A stretch of 39,366 bases of DNA from positions 1-39,366 of IMG/VR virus record IMGVR_UViG_3300024265_000124; one strand, given 5' to 3'. Within the stretch, counting starts at the first letter, position 1, and every line of letters starts with the position of its first letter. Made by a program: the position numbers and the translations under genes. The notes beneath the pieces are model-generated. The model searched no databases. It saw only the letters and a program-made list of their open reading frames with translations, and had not been told where the DNA came from. Of this stretch, positions 32,198 to 38,779 are shown one piece after another. The stretch is from a virus.

Positions 32198-32669
32198 AAG
32201 AGAAGAGGCTATTAGGGGAAAGGAAATAACCATCAAGCATGAAGAGGGAGGAGAAAACACAGGTATTGTTATCAGTGCTGACAAGGAGATAGGCATCTTT
32301 GTTGTTGACAAGAGAAATATCATGAGTAATACCATTGGCTTAACCAAGGCTATGGAAGAGAAGAGAAAGAAGGGGTACACAGGCACCTACGAAGATCACT
32401 TCGACTGGATCCTAGATGCTATTGAGAAGAGTATAGCCTCAAAAGATTTCCCAGTTGATATGAGTGCCTTTGAAAAGATCTACCTTACAGATAGGGCAAA
32501 AGAAGCTTCGGGTAAGGGTGACTTTTTAACAGGCCTCCTTAAGGCAATGGCAGGTGGCTTAACCTCCCCAGATAGGCTCGACCCCATCAAAGAAATAGCA
32601 AAGAACATGGGCTCCTGTGCAGATTGCGACTCAGACTCCTGTGAGAACTCTCCAGCATACAAAAAGTAA
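32190..32669 (+). CDS. Hypothetical protein (159 aa)
   Basis: The N-terminal part is a small beta unit (KEITIKHEEGGENTGIVISA), followed by helices. The C-terminal tail is Cys/Asp-rich (SCADCDSDSCENS), with three Cys that may bind metal. AAGGAGG precedes ATG 32190. The family is not recognised. Confidence 0.7.
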   Translation: MTEREEAIRGKEITIKHEEGGENTGIVISADKEIGIFVVDKRNIMSNTIGLTKAMEEKRKKGYTGTYEDHFDWILDAIEKSIASKDFPVDMSAFEKIYLTDRAKEASGKGDFLTGLLKAMAGGLTSPDRLDPIKEIAKNMGSCADCDSDSCENSPAYKK

Positions 32670-32680
32670 ACAATTCTAAG

Positions 32681-32712
32681 GGTGGTTGGTGGAAAGCATC
32701 CCACTAACCACC
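32681..32712 (+). promoter_or_regulatory. 12-bp hairpin upstream of a small zinc-ribbon gene
   Basis: GGTGGTTGGTGG (32681-32692) can pair along its full length with CCACTAACCACC (32701-32712), with one G-U pair and an 8-base loop. It begins 11 bases after a stop codon and ends just before TAAGGAGG, the RBS of the next gene. There is no T-tract, so an effect on mRNA stability or translation is more likely than termination. Confidence 0.7.
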
Positions 32713-32726
32713 TAAGGAGGCATACA

Positions 32727-32912
32727 ATGTTTGAAAAAGGTCTCCCAGAACAAAGAATAGATCCACCTGATAATAACACTGTATACCTTAACCTTTGTCT
32801 CTCTTGTGGGTATTCTTTTATTCATGAAGAGAAGGATAGACCATGCATCCATTGTAAAGGTAGAACTGTTGGACAAGAGGGGGAACTTATAGAGTTCCTA
32901 GAAGAGGAGTAA
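32727..32912 (+). CDS. Zinc-ribbon small protein (61 aa)
   Basis: The product has CLSCG and CIHC about 17 residues apart (LNLCLSCGYSFIHEEKDRPC, then IHCKG), a compact zinc ribbon, and an acidic C-terminus (GELIEFLEEE). I chose ATG 32727 because AAGGAGG lies just upstream; a longer frame from 32682 would lie inside the hairpin. Confidence 0.75.
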   Translation: MFEKGLPEQRIDPPDNNTVYLNLCLSCGYSFIHEEKDRPCIHCKGRTVGQEGELIEFLEEE

Positions 32913-32917
32913 GGGAA

Positions 32918-33505
32918 ATGAACAAAAGCGAACAAGCGATAAAGCTCCTAGCCGTGGTCAGTGATGGGCTTATAAGTTCCTGTAAGGATTGTGATGGACT
33001 TGAGCTTATATGTCATTCAAGTGATTATCCTCATGAATGTTCGCTGGAGCAACAAAAGCATATGACTTGTGAGGATTGTAAATGGTTTAAGCCCTGCCCC
33101 ACCTGTCAACTTTGGGGGGAGTTGCGGAAGAAGTTGTGCTACCACGAGCAAGATGGTGTTTATGAAGGACTTGTTGGACATTGTAAACATTGTGGTAAGG
33201 AGTTCATGTGTTTAGGCGTACCAGATGAAGAACTTAGCCCCGACCTAATAGTCAAGATGCACGGAGACATCCCCCTTATCGTTCACTGGATGAAAAGCTT
33301 GAGGATTTGGGAGGAGTTTATTAACTGGATGAAAGCTTGTAGATATGAAATATCTTGTGCAATGGCTCCAGGTGGTAAGGATACAGAATTGTCTGGAGAA
33401 ATAATAGATATGTTTATTAAATATGAACATGAAGACATCCTCATCAACGGAACACTTCGGCTTTCGGCAATTGTGGAATATCTAAAGCAGAGGGAGGGAA
33501 GATGA
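32918..33505 (+). CDS. Cysteine-rich protein, probable zinc-binding (195 aa)
   Basis: The N-terminal 95 residues hold many Cys pairs: SCKDCDG, TCEDCKWFKPCPTC and HCKHCGKEFMC. This suggests two or three zinc sites. The C-terminal half is helical with several Trp (VHWMKSLRIWEEFINWMK) and no further motif. The RBS is a weak AAGGGAA, six bases after the preceding stop. Function unknown. Confidence 0.7.
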   Translation: MNKSEQAIKLLAVVSDGLISSCKDCDGLELICHSSDYPHECSLEQQKHMTCEDCKWFKPCPTCQLWGELRKKLCYHEQDGVYEGLVGHCKHCGKEFMCLGVPDEELSPDLIVKMHGDIPLIVHWMKSLRIWEEFINWMKACRYEISCAMAPGGKDTELSGEIIDMFIKYEHEDILINGTLRLSAIVEYLKQREGR

Positions 33506-33723
33506 TAAAAAGCACTGATTTCAAGAAGGGTGACCAAGTGCTATATGTCCCTTATCATGCTCATGGTAATAGACAGCACAAAGACTGCCAGAAGGGTGTG
33601 GTATCTAGTACCAATGATGAAAACGTGTTTGTTAAGTATAATAACCTAATGTGCATTATGACTACTGGGGACGAGCCCTACACAGCACAGGCTACAAGGC
33701 CCGAGGACCTAGTGATGCAATGA
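33502..33723 (+). CDS. Small SH3/KOW-like protein (73 aa)
   Basis: The pattern FKKGDQVLYVPYHAHGNRQH, then GVVSSTNDENVFVKYN and TRPEDLVM, is a small beta barrel found in many phage genomes as an uncharacterised protein. It overlaps the previous stop (ATGA), with AGGGAGGG upstream. Function unknown. Confidence 0.75.
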   Translation: MIKSTDFKKGDQVLYVPYHAHGNRQHKDCQKGVVSSTNDENVFVKYNNLMCIMTTGDEPYTAQATRPEDLVMQ

Positions 33724-33736
33724 AGAGGAGATTGCC

Positions 33737-33916
33737 ATGACCGTAAAAGATCTTAAAGAAGCACTTTCCCATCACTCAGACGACCTTGAAGTACTTATCT
33801 GCGAGGAGTTCTCAGCACTAGAAATTAACGCTGTAGTAGAAGGCCCAACAGAGCACAAGATGGACAAACACAAGGTGATGGTTCCTAAGAACTCTATAAT
33901 GTTAGCGAGTATATAG
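33737..33916 (+). CDS. Small protein (59 aa)
   Basis: This short frame begins with ATG 33737 (AAGAGGAG upstream) and ends with TAG 33914-33916. The product starts MTVKDLKEALSHHSDDLEVL, a pattern common to small phage proteins with a helix-strand start (TVKDLKEAL, then DLEVLI), and it continues with a short beta segment (HKVMVPKNSIM). It fills the gap between two genes. Function unknown. Confidence 0.7.
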   Translation: MTVKDLKEALSHHSDDLEVLICEEFSALEINAVVEGPTEHKMDKHKVMVPKNSIMLASI

Positions 33917-34098
33917 TGGAACCCCACAAGATAAAAGAATTCGATGCTTACTGCCGTGTCTGTAGGCAATGGACAGAGTTTGTAATGCTTCCACTCATTG
34001 TTTACAACACCCAATGGCTTAGATCTAAAGCTAACAACATAACCTTAAGAGCCTGTACTGTTTGCCAGAGTGTGTTTTATGGTGAAGGTAATGTTTGA
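33916..34098 (+). CDS. Zinc-ribbon small protein (60 aa)
   Basis: GTG 33916 overlaps the preceding stop by one base (TAGTG), and translation is probably coupled because no good Shine-Dalgarno is seen. CRVC and CTVC lie 32 residues apart (AYCRVCRQWTEFV, then RACTVCQSVFYG), forming a zinc ribbon. Confidence 0.65.
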   Translation: MEPHKIKEFDAYCRVCRQWTEFVMLPLIVYNTQWLRSKANNITLRACTVCQSVFYGEGNV

Positions 34099-34267
34099 TT
34101 GGTTCTGTGAGTGGCTTCTATGTAAGCTAGGTCTTCATGAGTGGTGGTATAGTGCTCAAACAGAAGAGGATTTCTTAAAGGGAGAACCTGAGACACGCTA
34201 CACTGTTTGTTGTGATAAGAAACAATACAGAGATAAAGGTGATGATTTTAAGTGGCATGACTATTAA
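34091..34267 (+). CDS. Small Cys/Trp-rich protein (58 aa)
   Basis: The product, taken from ATG 34091, starts MFDWFCEWLLCKLGLHEWWY, with YTVCCDKKQY later. It resembles small phage proteins with CK.GxHxW and a second Cys group that may bind zinc. In-frame starts at 34070, 34079 and 34082 are also possible; the Shine-Dalgarno match (GAAGG) is weak. It overlaps the upstream gene by 8 bp and is the last gene before an AT-rich gap. Confidence 0.6.
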   Translation: MFDWFCEWLLCKLGLHEWWYSAQTEEDFLKGEPETRYTVCCDKKQYRDKGDDFKWHDY

Positions 34268-34304
34268 ATAAAAAATTTATAAAAAAATAATATTTTTCTA
34301 CATC

Positions 34305-34334
34305 TTGATTTTTAGGTGCAAAATGTATTATAAT
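34305..34334 (+). promoter_or_regulatory. Fourth rightward sigma-70-type promoter
   Basis: TTGATT (34305-34310), an 18-base spacer and a perfect TATAAT (34329-34334) lie in the AT-rich gap 34268-34369. It shares TTGATTTTTA with the promoter at 28009. It would drive the nuclease-recombination-queD-folE operon. Confidence 0.65.
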
Positions 34335-34369
34335 ATACATGTAATAACCTTTAACCCAAAGGACTTATA

Positions 34370-35035
34370 GTGGCCGGTAAAAGTATCTTCAAGCTCTCTT
34401 TCCCAGAGTTAGAGCAAATAGTAGAATCAGGCCAGTTCCCAGACAACATTAACTTTGAGGGTATGGATTCCCACCCCAAAGCTAAGTCCCTCTACAATCT
34501 CCGTACCAACCCTTCTAGATTTGCAAACCTCCTTGTCCAAGACTTTCTTGCAGATACTGAACTAAAAGTAAAAGCTCGAGACAAAGTGCAAAAGAAAAAG
34601 GAAAGAGATGAACTAAGGGCAAAGCAAAAAGAACTAAAAACCCAAGAGGAAGACCTTACTCGTAGAGAAAAAGCCCTCAGAAAAGAAAAAGAAAAAGACC
34701 AAAAAAGGCTCGAAGAACAAAGACTAAAAGAAGAAAAAGAAAACAAACCCCCAAGAGAGAAAATTCCTTCAACTGTAGAGCACTCCTACAAAGGTGTAAT
34801 CCCCAAAGACCAAAGAGAGAAATCTTTAAAGATAAAAGAGAAGATGGCAGAAGCTGCTCTTTTAAAAGCCAAGAACCAAACAGGAATGTTAAAGATAATA
34901 GAAGAGACCCATTCTAGGGTTAAGAATATAGAAAAGAGTCTAACCCTAGTGATTCAAGTCCTGCACCGTATGGTAAAGGAAGAAAGCAATTCTACTAAGG
35001 AAGGAGGTGATACAAATGGCGGAGAAGCTCCCTGA
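34370..35035 (+). CDS. Charged coiled-coil protein (221 aa)
   Basis: GTG 34370 is preceded by AAAGGAC. Residues 1-65 form a small domain (FKLSFPELEQIVESGQFPDN). Residues 66-125 are an uninterrupted Lys/Glu-rich coiled coil. The rest is helical, with a final basic and then Asn/Gly/Glu-rich tail. No enzymatic motif. First gene behind the promoter at 34305, and it overlaps the small basic protein downstream. Function unknown. Confidence 0.7.
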   Translation: MAGKSIFKLSFPELEQIVESGQFPDNINFEGMDSHPKAKSLYNLRTNPSRFANLLVQDFLADTELKVKARDKVQKKKERDELRAKQKELKTQEEDLTRREKALRKEKEKDQKRLEEQRLKEEKENKPPREKIPSTVEHSYKGVIPKDQREKSLKIKEKMAEAALLKAKNQTGMLKIIEETHSRVKNIEKSLTLVIQVLHRMVKEESNSTKEGGDTNGGEAP

Positions 35036-35285
35036 TGGATTTGGTAGCCAGGAAGAGCTGGACAAGGCTAGAAAGCTCCTCGAGCGTGAAAAGAAGTCTG
35101 CTGCTCGAGAAGAGGAGCGTAGGAAGAACGATCCTGAGTACGCAGAGCGCCTAAAGAAGATGGATAGGCTTAAGCGTGCCAAGGACAAGATTGTCCTACG
35201 CAAAGCTGCAGAAGCAAAAATCGTAGCAACAGACCAGGAGATCGAAGCAGAGCTCAAGGCAATGGAAGCAAGGGCTCGGAAGTAA
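35016..35285 (+). CDS. Small charged protein, paralogue of the 67-aa protein at 27647 (89 aa)
   Basis: ATG 35016 is preceded by AAGGAGG. The protein is helical and Arg/Lys/Glu-rich. Its C-terminal 36 residues repeat the unit seen at 27647-27850 (RAKDxIxLRKA, then ATDxEIxxELxAM). Both genes are the last before an intergenic region and both use GC-richer codons than their neighbours. The longer N-terminus (SQEELDKARKLLEREKKSAA) is a coiled coil. Function unknown. Confidence 0.75.
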   Translation: MAEKLPDGFGSQEELDKARKLLEREKKSAAREEERRKNDPEYAERLKKMDRLKRAKDKIVLRKAAEAKIVATDQEIEAELKAMEARARK

Positions 35286-35340
35286 CGAAAGTACTCCTGA
35301 TTGATAGCAGTGCTAACAGTCAAGTGATGATGTACTGAGA

Positions 35341-35376
35341 GGGTAGCAGGGTGGACTGATCCTTCCCCTGCTACCC
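35341..35376 (+). promoter_or_regulatory. 11-bp perfect hairpin upstream of the nuclease gene
   Basis: GGGTAGCAGGG (35341-35351) pairs perfectly with CCCTGCTACCC (35366-35376) around a 14-base loop. The preceding bases can fold too: AGTAC near 35290 with GTACT near 35331, enclosing TAGC-AGT-GCTA. There is no T-tract; the nuclease RBS and ATG follow within 20 bases. It may be a leader structure, an attenuator or a processing site. Confidence 0.7.
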
Positions 35377-35395
35377 AATCAGAAAGGACTTAAGG

Positions 35396-36295
35396 ATGAG
35401 CGAACCAGTTAGACTTTTCTTTACAAGAACCTCAGAAGCCTGGGATTGTCCCAAGAAGGAGTACTGGAGAAACAACAAGTGGCTAATCCCCACAGGGATA
35501 AATCCCAACTTTACCCGTGGAAGTTATGTCCATGAGGTAATGGAGCATGCTGTTGCTCATGGGCTTGCAAATCCAAGTGCAGAGGATGAGGAACGCTTTG
35601 CCATAGGTCTCTCTAGATCAGAGAAGGCACATACACTAGTTGCTCCAGAAGATCATGAAATGGCTCGGGCAATGGTGTTTGGCTTATGGAAGCTTGTCAA
35701 GGACCAACACATTATAGAGGTAGAGAAGACCTACGAGTATGAAGGCAAGACCTCTGATGGGATTCCTTACATATGGACTCTCAAAGCTGACAGCATGATT
35801 AAAGAGATGTATGGGATATGGCAGGGGGAGTATAAGACAACTAAAGTCTATTCTTCAACTATTCAAAACTTCTATCACAATGGCATTCAACCTTGGTGCT
35901 ACCTTTGGTTCCTTGTCCAAATGGGTCTTCACAAGAACCTTCAAGGAGTAAGGTTGTTTGTTGCATCCAGGCCTTTAAAAAACAAGCCAAAAGGGATGAC
36001 TTCAATCCCTCCAAATGCTGTGAAAGAAGACATCCCAATGAACAGGGATAACCTCTTTAAGGCTCAAGAGTACATTGAGGATTCTGTAAGACACATTCAC
36101 CGCCTCACTGAGACAGGTGTTTACCCAAAGAACCGTAATGCCTGCCTTGACTATTATGGTGAGTGTTCCTATGCTCCTCTTTGTGCCCCAAGAGTAGAGA
36201 ACAATGAAGAGTATCTACAGGGGGTTGTTAAGAATCTCTTTAAGAAGGAAGACCCAGAAGACCATCTAAAGAAGAAGGAGGAGAAAAAAGGATGA
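35396..36295 (+). CDS. PD-(D/E)XK nuclease with Fe-S cluster cysteines (Cas4/AddB-like)
   Basis: The core motif is KAD at about 130-132 followed by GEYKTTK (Glu145, Lys147), preceded by RGSYVHEVMEH (His46). Four Cys in the Cas4/AddB arrangement, Cys18 near the N-terminus and Cys250, Cys257 and Cys263 near the C-terminus, suit a 4Fe-4S cluster that staples the domain. At 299 residues it is larger than Cas4 and lacks a helicase domain. It lies upstream of a Sak4-like ATPase and an ssDNA-binding candidate, the usual order for a phage recombination module, where it would resect DNA ends. Confidence 0.83.
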   Translation: MSEPVRLFFTRTSEAWDCPKKEYWRNNKWLIPTGINPNFTRGSYVHEVMEHAVAHGLANPSAEDEERFAIGLSRSEKAHTLVAPEDHEMARAMVFGLWKLVKDQHIIEVEKTYEYEGKTSDGIPYIWTLKADSMIKEMYGIWQGEYKTTKVYSSTIQNFYHNGIQPWCYLWFLVQMGLHKNLQGVRLFVASRPLKNKPKGMTSIPPNAVKEDIPMNRDNLFKAQEYIEDSVRHIHRLTETGVYPKNRNACLDYYGECSYAPLCAPRVENNEEYLQGVVKNLFKKEDPEDHLKKKEEKKG

Positions 36296-36522
36296 GTACA
36301 ATCATAGCTTGTGAAGAACCCAACTGTGGCTTTAACCTTCGAGGCCAGTGTACCGCTATGGCTATAGCCTTCAGAAAAACTGAGTACGATGATGGGACTG
36401 AGGGTTTCCATTGTGGTATGGAGCATGAGAGGCCTGAAGGAGAGGATAAGAAGAGCAGGTCAACATTAGGAGCTCCTATAGGTGGGTCCCGACTGAGTGA
36501 GTCTCCCCCAAGGAACCGTTAA
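36292..36522 (+). CDS. Small Cys-rich protein (76 aa)
   Basis: The product starts MSTIIACEEPNCGFNLRGQC and has one more Cys (GFHCGMEHE), together a likely zinc or Fe-S site. The C-terminal half is polar, basic and probably disordered. It overlaps the nuclease stop (ATGA) and the ATPase start (TAATG), so it is strictly coupled to both. A role in the same recombination step is inferred. Confidence 0.7.
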   Translation: MSTIIACEEPNCGFNLRGQCTAMAIAFRKTEYDDGTEGFHCGMEHERPEGEDKKSRSTLGAPIGGSRLSESPPRNR

Positions 36523-37256
36523 TGGGTTCCAACATCGAAAAGGATGGGGAGTACTTCATAACCCTTTCCCCAGATGAGATTGTTAAGCAATGGGTTTGCT
36601 TGTTCTATGGAGGGTCTGGTACACAAAAGACTCGAACCGCTGCTCAGTGGCCAAACCCAATGTTTCTCTCTTGTGAAAGGGGACAGTATGGAGGACTACT
36701 CTCTGCTAGAGAGTTCTCTCCAAAACAAGTAGTTATCAAAAGTTGGGATGAGTACCTAGCAGTCCTCCCAAAGCTACAAGCAGGGGCAGGTGTTGATTTT
36801 AACACCCTTGTCCTTGACTCTGCCACAGCCATGCAGCAGTTTATAATGAGAGACATCCTCAGTGCAGCATACAGGGAAATTCCTCAATACGAGGATTGGA
36901 ACCTTAATGCTAACCGGATGAGAACTCTCATAAACACCCTTAGCAATCTCAACTGCCACCTTATTATGATTGCTACAGAGCAGATTACCCAGGATGGCTA
37001 CTCAAAAGAAATAAAAGGCCTCCCAAACCTGCCTGGTAAACTCGCTGCGGAACTTCCACCTGCTACAGATCTTTGCTTGCACTTCTCAGCAAGGAGTCAA
37101 TTCACAGCAGATGGAAAACAAGAGACAATATTCTTGATGCACTCAGTGCCTACAAGTATGTGGGCTGGGAAAGATTGTTCTGGCTTTCTCCCAGCGGAGA
37201 TGGCAACCAAAACAGGTGAGTCAACTTTTAAGCACCTGGAAAAGCTCTTTACCTAG
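36522..37256 (+). CDS. Sak4-like RecA-fold ATPase (recombination mediator)
   Basis: The Walker A motif is GGSGTQKT (30-37) and Walker B is TLVLDS (95-100). LIMIATEQ follows as a sensor-like strand. The protein is a single RecA-fold domain of 244 residues. Phage proteins of this kind (Sak4/AAA_24) anneal single strands or load proteins onto them, often next to a PD-(D/E)XK nuclease and an SSB, as here. Confidence 0.85.
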   Translation: MGSNIEKDGEYFITLSPDEIVKQWVCLFYGGSGTQKTRTAAQWPNPMFLSCERGQYGGLLSAREFSPKQVVIKSWDEYLAVLPKLQAGAGVDFNTLVLDSATAMQQFIMRDILSAAYREIPQYEDWNLNANRMRTLINTLSNLNCHLIMIATEQITQDGYSKEIKGLPNLPGKLAAELPPATDLCLHFSARSQFTADGKQETIFLMHSVPTSMWAGKDCSGFLPAEMATKTGESTFKHLEKLFT

Positions 37257-37269
37257 GAGGTAAAAAGAC

Positions 37270-37683
37270 ATGAGAGTAGTTATTACAAAAGAGTCCATAT
37301 CAGGGCAGGATCCAGTACCAGCAGGGATTTACCAAGCGAAGTACAATAACCATTCCCTTAAGGATTCCAAGGCAGGTAATCCCACCATCTGGTTAACCTT
37401 TGTTCTTGAAACCCAGGGCGCAAACCCAGAGATCAAGACCATTGGTAAGAAGGTAGTGGATAACATTACCCTTACCGAGGATAGTCTATGGAGGGCAAAC
37501 GAGCTCTACAATGCTGCTACAGGAGAGGACCTCCCTCAAAGGGCCTTTGAGACAGAGGAGGAGTTCACAGCTTTCCTTGTAGCTGCTCTTCAGAACAAGC
37601 CTCTTCTCTTAGACATAAGCATAGGTGTCTATAAAGGCAAGCCCAGGAACAGTATCGACAGCTTCTCAACTCCTCAGGTTTAG
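37270..37683 (+). CDS. Probable ssDNA-binding protein, DUF669-like (137 aa)
   Basis: The product has the pattern PVPAGIYQAKYNNHSLKDSK, then AGNPTIWLTFVLETQG, typical of DUF669-like OB-fold proteins that follow Sak4-type ATPases. The rest includes an acidic helix (ETEEEFTAFLVAAL) and ends in VYKGKPRNSIDSF, also usual for this group. The RBS GGAGG precedes ATG 37270 by about eight bases. It would coat ssDNA for replication and annealing. Confidence 0.78.
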   Translation: MRVVITKESISGQDPVPAGIYQAKYNNHSLKDSKAGNPTIWLTFVLETQGANPEIKTIGKKVVDNITLTEDSLWRANELYNAATGEDLPQRAFETEEEFTAFLVAALQNKPLLLDISIGVYKGKPRNSIDSFSTPQV

Positions 37684-37694
37684 AGGGGTTTAAT

Positions 37695-37870
37695 GATAGG
37701 CCCATGCCTCTGGCCCGTTGAGGGTGATGCGCGAACTTTGGCATGGTACTAGGTGGCTGGTGTAGGAGGGGTAGTGATAGAATCCCCGAAACTTCGGCAA
37801 CGATAGCTTGGATGCTTTCCTCGGCTCATTATTTGAGATGCCCTTGGGAAGCCGAGCCAGCCACCAACTT
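37695..37870 (+). ncRNA. Structured RNA candidate upstream of the queD-folE operon
   Basis: The 199-base gap (37684-37882) holds no supported gene and is GC-richer than its surroundings. CCATGCC (37702-37708) pairs with GGCATGG (37740-37746). GGTGGCTGG (37752-37760) pairs with CCAGCCACC (37857-37865), closing a 114-base domain. Inside it CTCGGCT (37820-37826) pairs with AGCCGAG (37850-37856), stacked directly on the closing stem, and CCGA/TCGG (37786-37797) forms a small hairpin. No tRNA, preQ1, SAM-I or hammerhead consensus was recognised. It may be a riboswitch-like leader, a small RNA or a processing element. Confidence 0.6.
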
Positions 37871-37882
37871 AAAGGGGGACAG

Positions 37883-38125
37883 ATGGAAGACAGAGTTCTT
37901 ACAATACTTCTCTTGATTATACTTGGGTGGTTTGGGGGATTTCATCATCATTACTTAGCAACTAAAGACCTTACCTTCAAGGATAACATGATAAGAACGG
38001 AATACATAATAACTAAAAGAATCCTTGAAAGGGAAATACTAAACTATCATACACTAGTTGACTTACAAGAGGATATAGTAAAAACTGAGATCAAGAGGAG
38101 GTTGCAAAGTGAAAATTGTATATAA
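37883..38125 (+). CDS. Small membrane protein (80 aa)
   Basis: I chose ATG 37883, preceded by AAAGGGGG; an ORF extending upstream from here would run through the structured RNA. Residues 5-22 form a transmembrane segment (VLTILLLIILGWFGGF), followed by three His (HHH) and a charged helical tail. The tail probably lies in the cytoplasm. Function unknown. Confidence 0.65.
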   Translation: MEDRVLTILLLIILGWFGGFHHHYLATKDLTFKDNMIRTEYIITKRILEREILNYHTLVDLQEDIVKTEIKRRLQSENCI

Positions 38126-38372
38126 GTATGAAGTTGGGAGATTGGTGGATATACCTACAGACCATTACATCCTCAAAGTAGGAGTTCAAAGAGGAACAGT
38201 TTATCTTTGGGCTCTTGTAAACACAGACTCACCAAAGGTACAAAAGGACTTCCGTCTCTGGGGCACTGGTCAAGAGATTAACAAAGGCTTAAAAGTTGAC
38301 CATATAGGAACTTGTATTGACTACCAATCACCTCAGAAGTATGTCTGGCATGTCTTTGAGGTGTTCAAATGA
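38109..38372 (+). CDS. Small phage protein of the VWHVFE type (87 aa)
   Basis: GTG 38109 follows AAGAGGAGG (spacing about 6). The pattern KIVYKYEVGRLVDIPTDHYI, then VYLWALVNT and VWHVFEVF, matches a small beta-rich family often seen in phages (I believe DUF7352, unverified). It overlaps the preceding gene and queD. Function unknown. Confidence 0.72.
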   Translation: MKIVYKYEVGRLVDIPTDHYILKVGVQRGTVYLWALVNTDSPKVQKDFRLWGTGQEINKGLKVDHIGTCIDYQSPQKYVWHVFEVFK

Positions 38373-38779
38373 GAGTAGCTAGAAGCTTTCACTTTGATGG
38401 AGCACATAAACTAGCCAATTCCCATGAAGGGAAATGTGCAAACCTCCATGGGCATACCTGGAAGCTTACAGTCTCTCTTGAAGGGGAGATAGATTCAAGT
38501 ACAGGTATGGTAATGGACTTTTCAATCCTCAAGCCTATAGTTAACAACATAGTGAAAATGCTTGACCATAGATATTTAAATGACTTCATCCCCAACCCAA
38601 CAGCAGAAAACCTTGTTGATTGGTTTGCTAAAAAACTAATCCCAAAGTTCGAGCCAAAAGATGTAAACGACCCTCTTAACAACCTTTACTCTTTAACAAT
38701 TAAACTCCAAGAGGGTGAGGGAGGTTGGGCTGAGAACACCTATGGCCTTTTCCCTGCTCAAGAGGACTCTTCTGGATGA
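38369..38779 (+). CDS. queD: QueD, 6-carboxy-5,6,7,8-tetrahydropterin synthase
   Basis: QueD turns dihydroneopterin triphosphate into 6-carboxytetrahydropterin, the second step to preQ0. The zinc ligands are His13 (GAHKL), His27 and His29 in CANLHGH, and Cys23 is the catalytic Cys. DHRYLND and PTAEN complete the family pattern. At 136 residues it matches QueD (about 120) with a short C-terminal tail. It overlaps both neighbours (ATGA), directly upstream of folE. Confidence 0.95.
   Translation: MRVARSFHFDGAHKLANSHEGKCANLHGHTWKLTVSLEGEIDSSTGMVMDFSILKPIVNNIVKMLDHRYLNDFIPNPTAENLVDWFAKKLIPKFEPKDVNDPLNNLYSLTIKLQEGEGGWAENTYGLFPAQEDSSG

Noticed and set aside
32681-32712. Rho-independent terminator
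   Set aside because: The stem is good but no T-tract follows; an RBS and gene start follow immediately.
34946-35323. 125-residue minus-strand ORF, Ser/Arg-rich
   Set aside because: It is antisense to two supported genes and has no RBS.
37684-37882. tRNA, preQ1/SAM riboswitch, hammerhead or group I intron in the structured gap
   Set aside because: No cloverleaf or TPsiC sequence, no preQ1 or SAM-I core, no CUGANGA hammerhead core and no P7-type core could be matched by eye, so only an unclassified RNA is reported.
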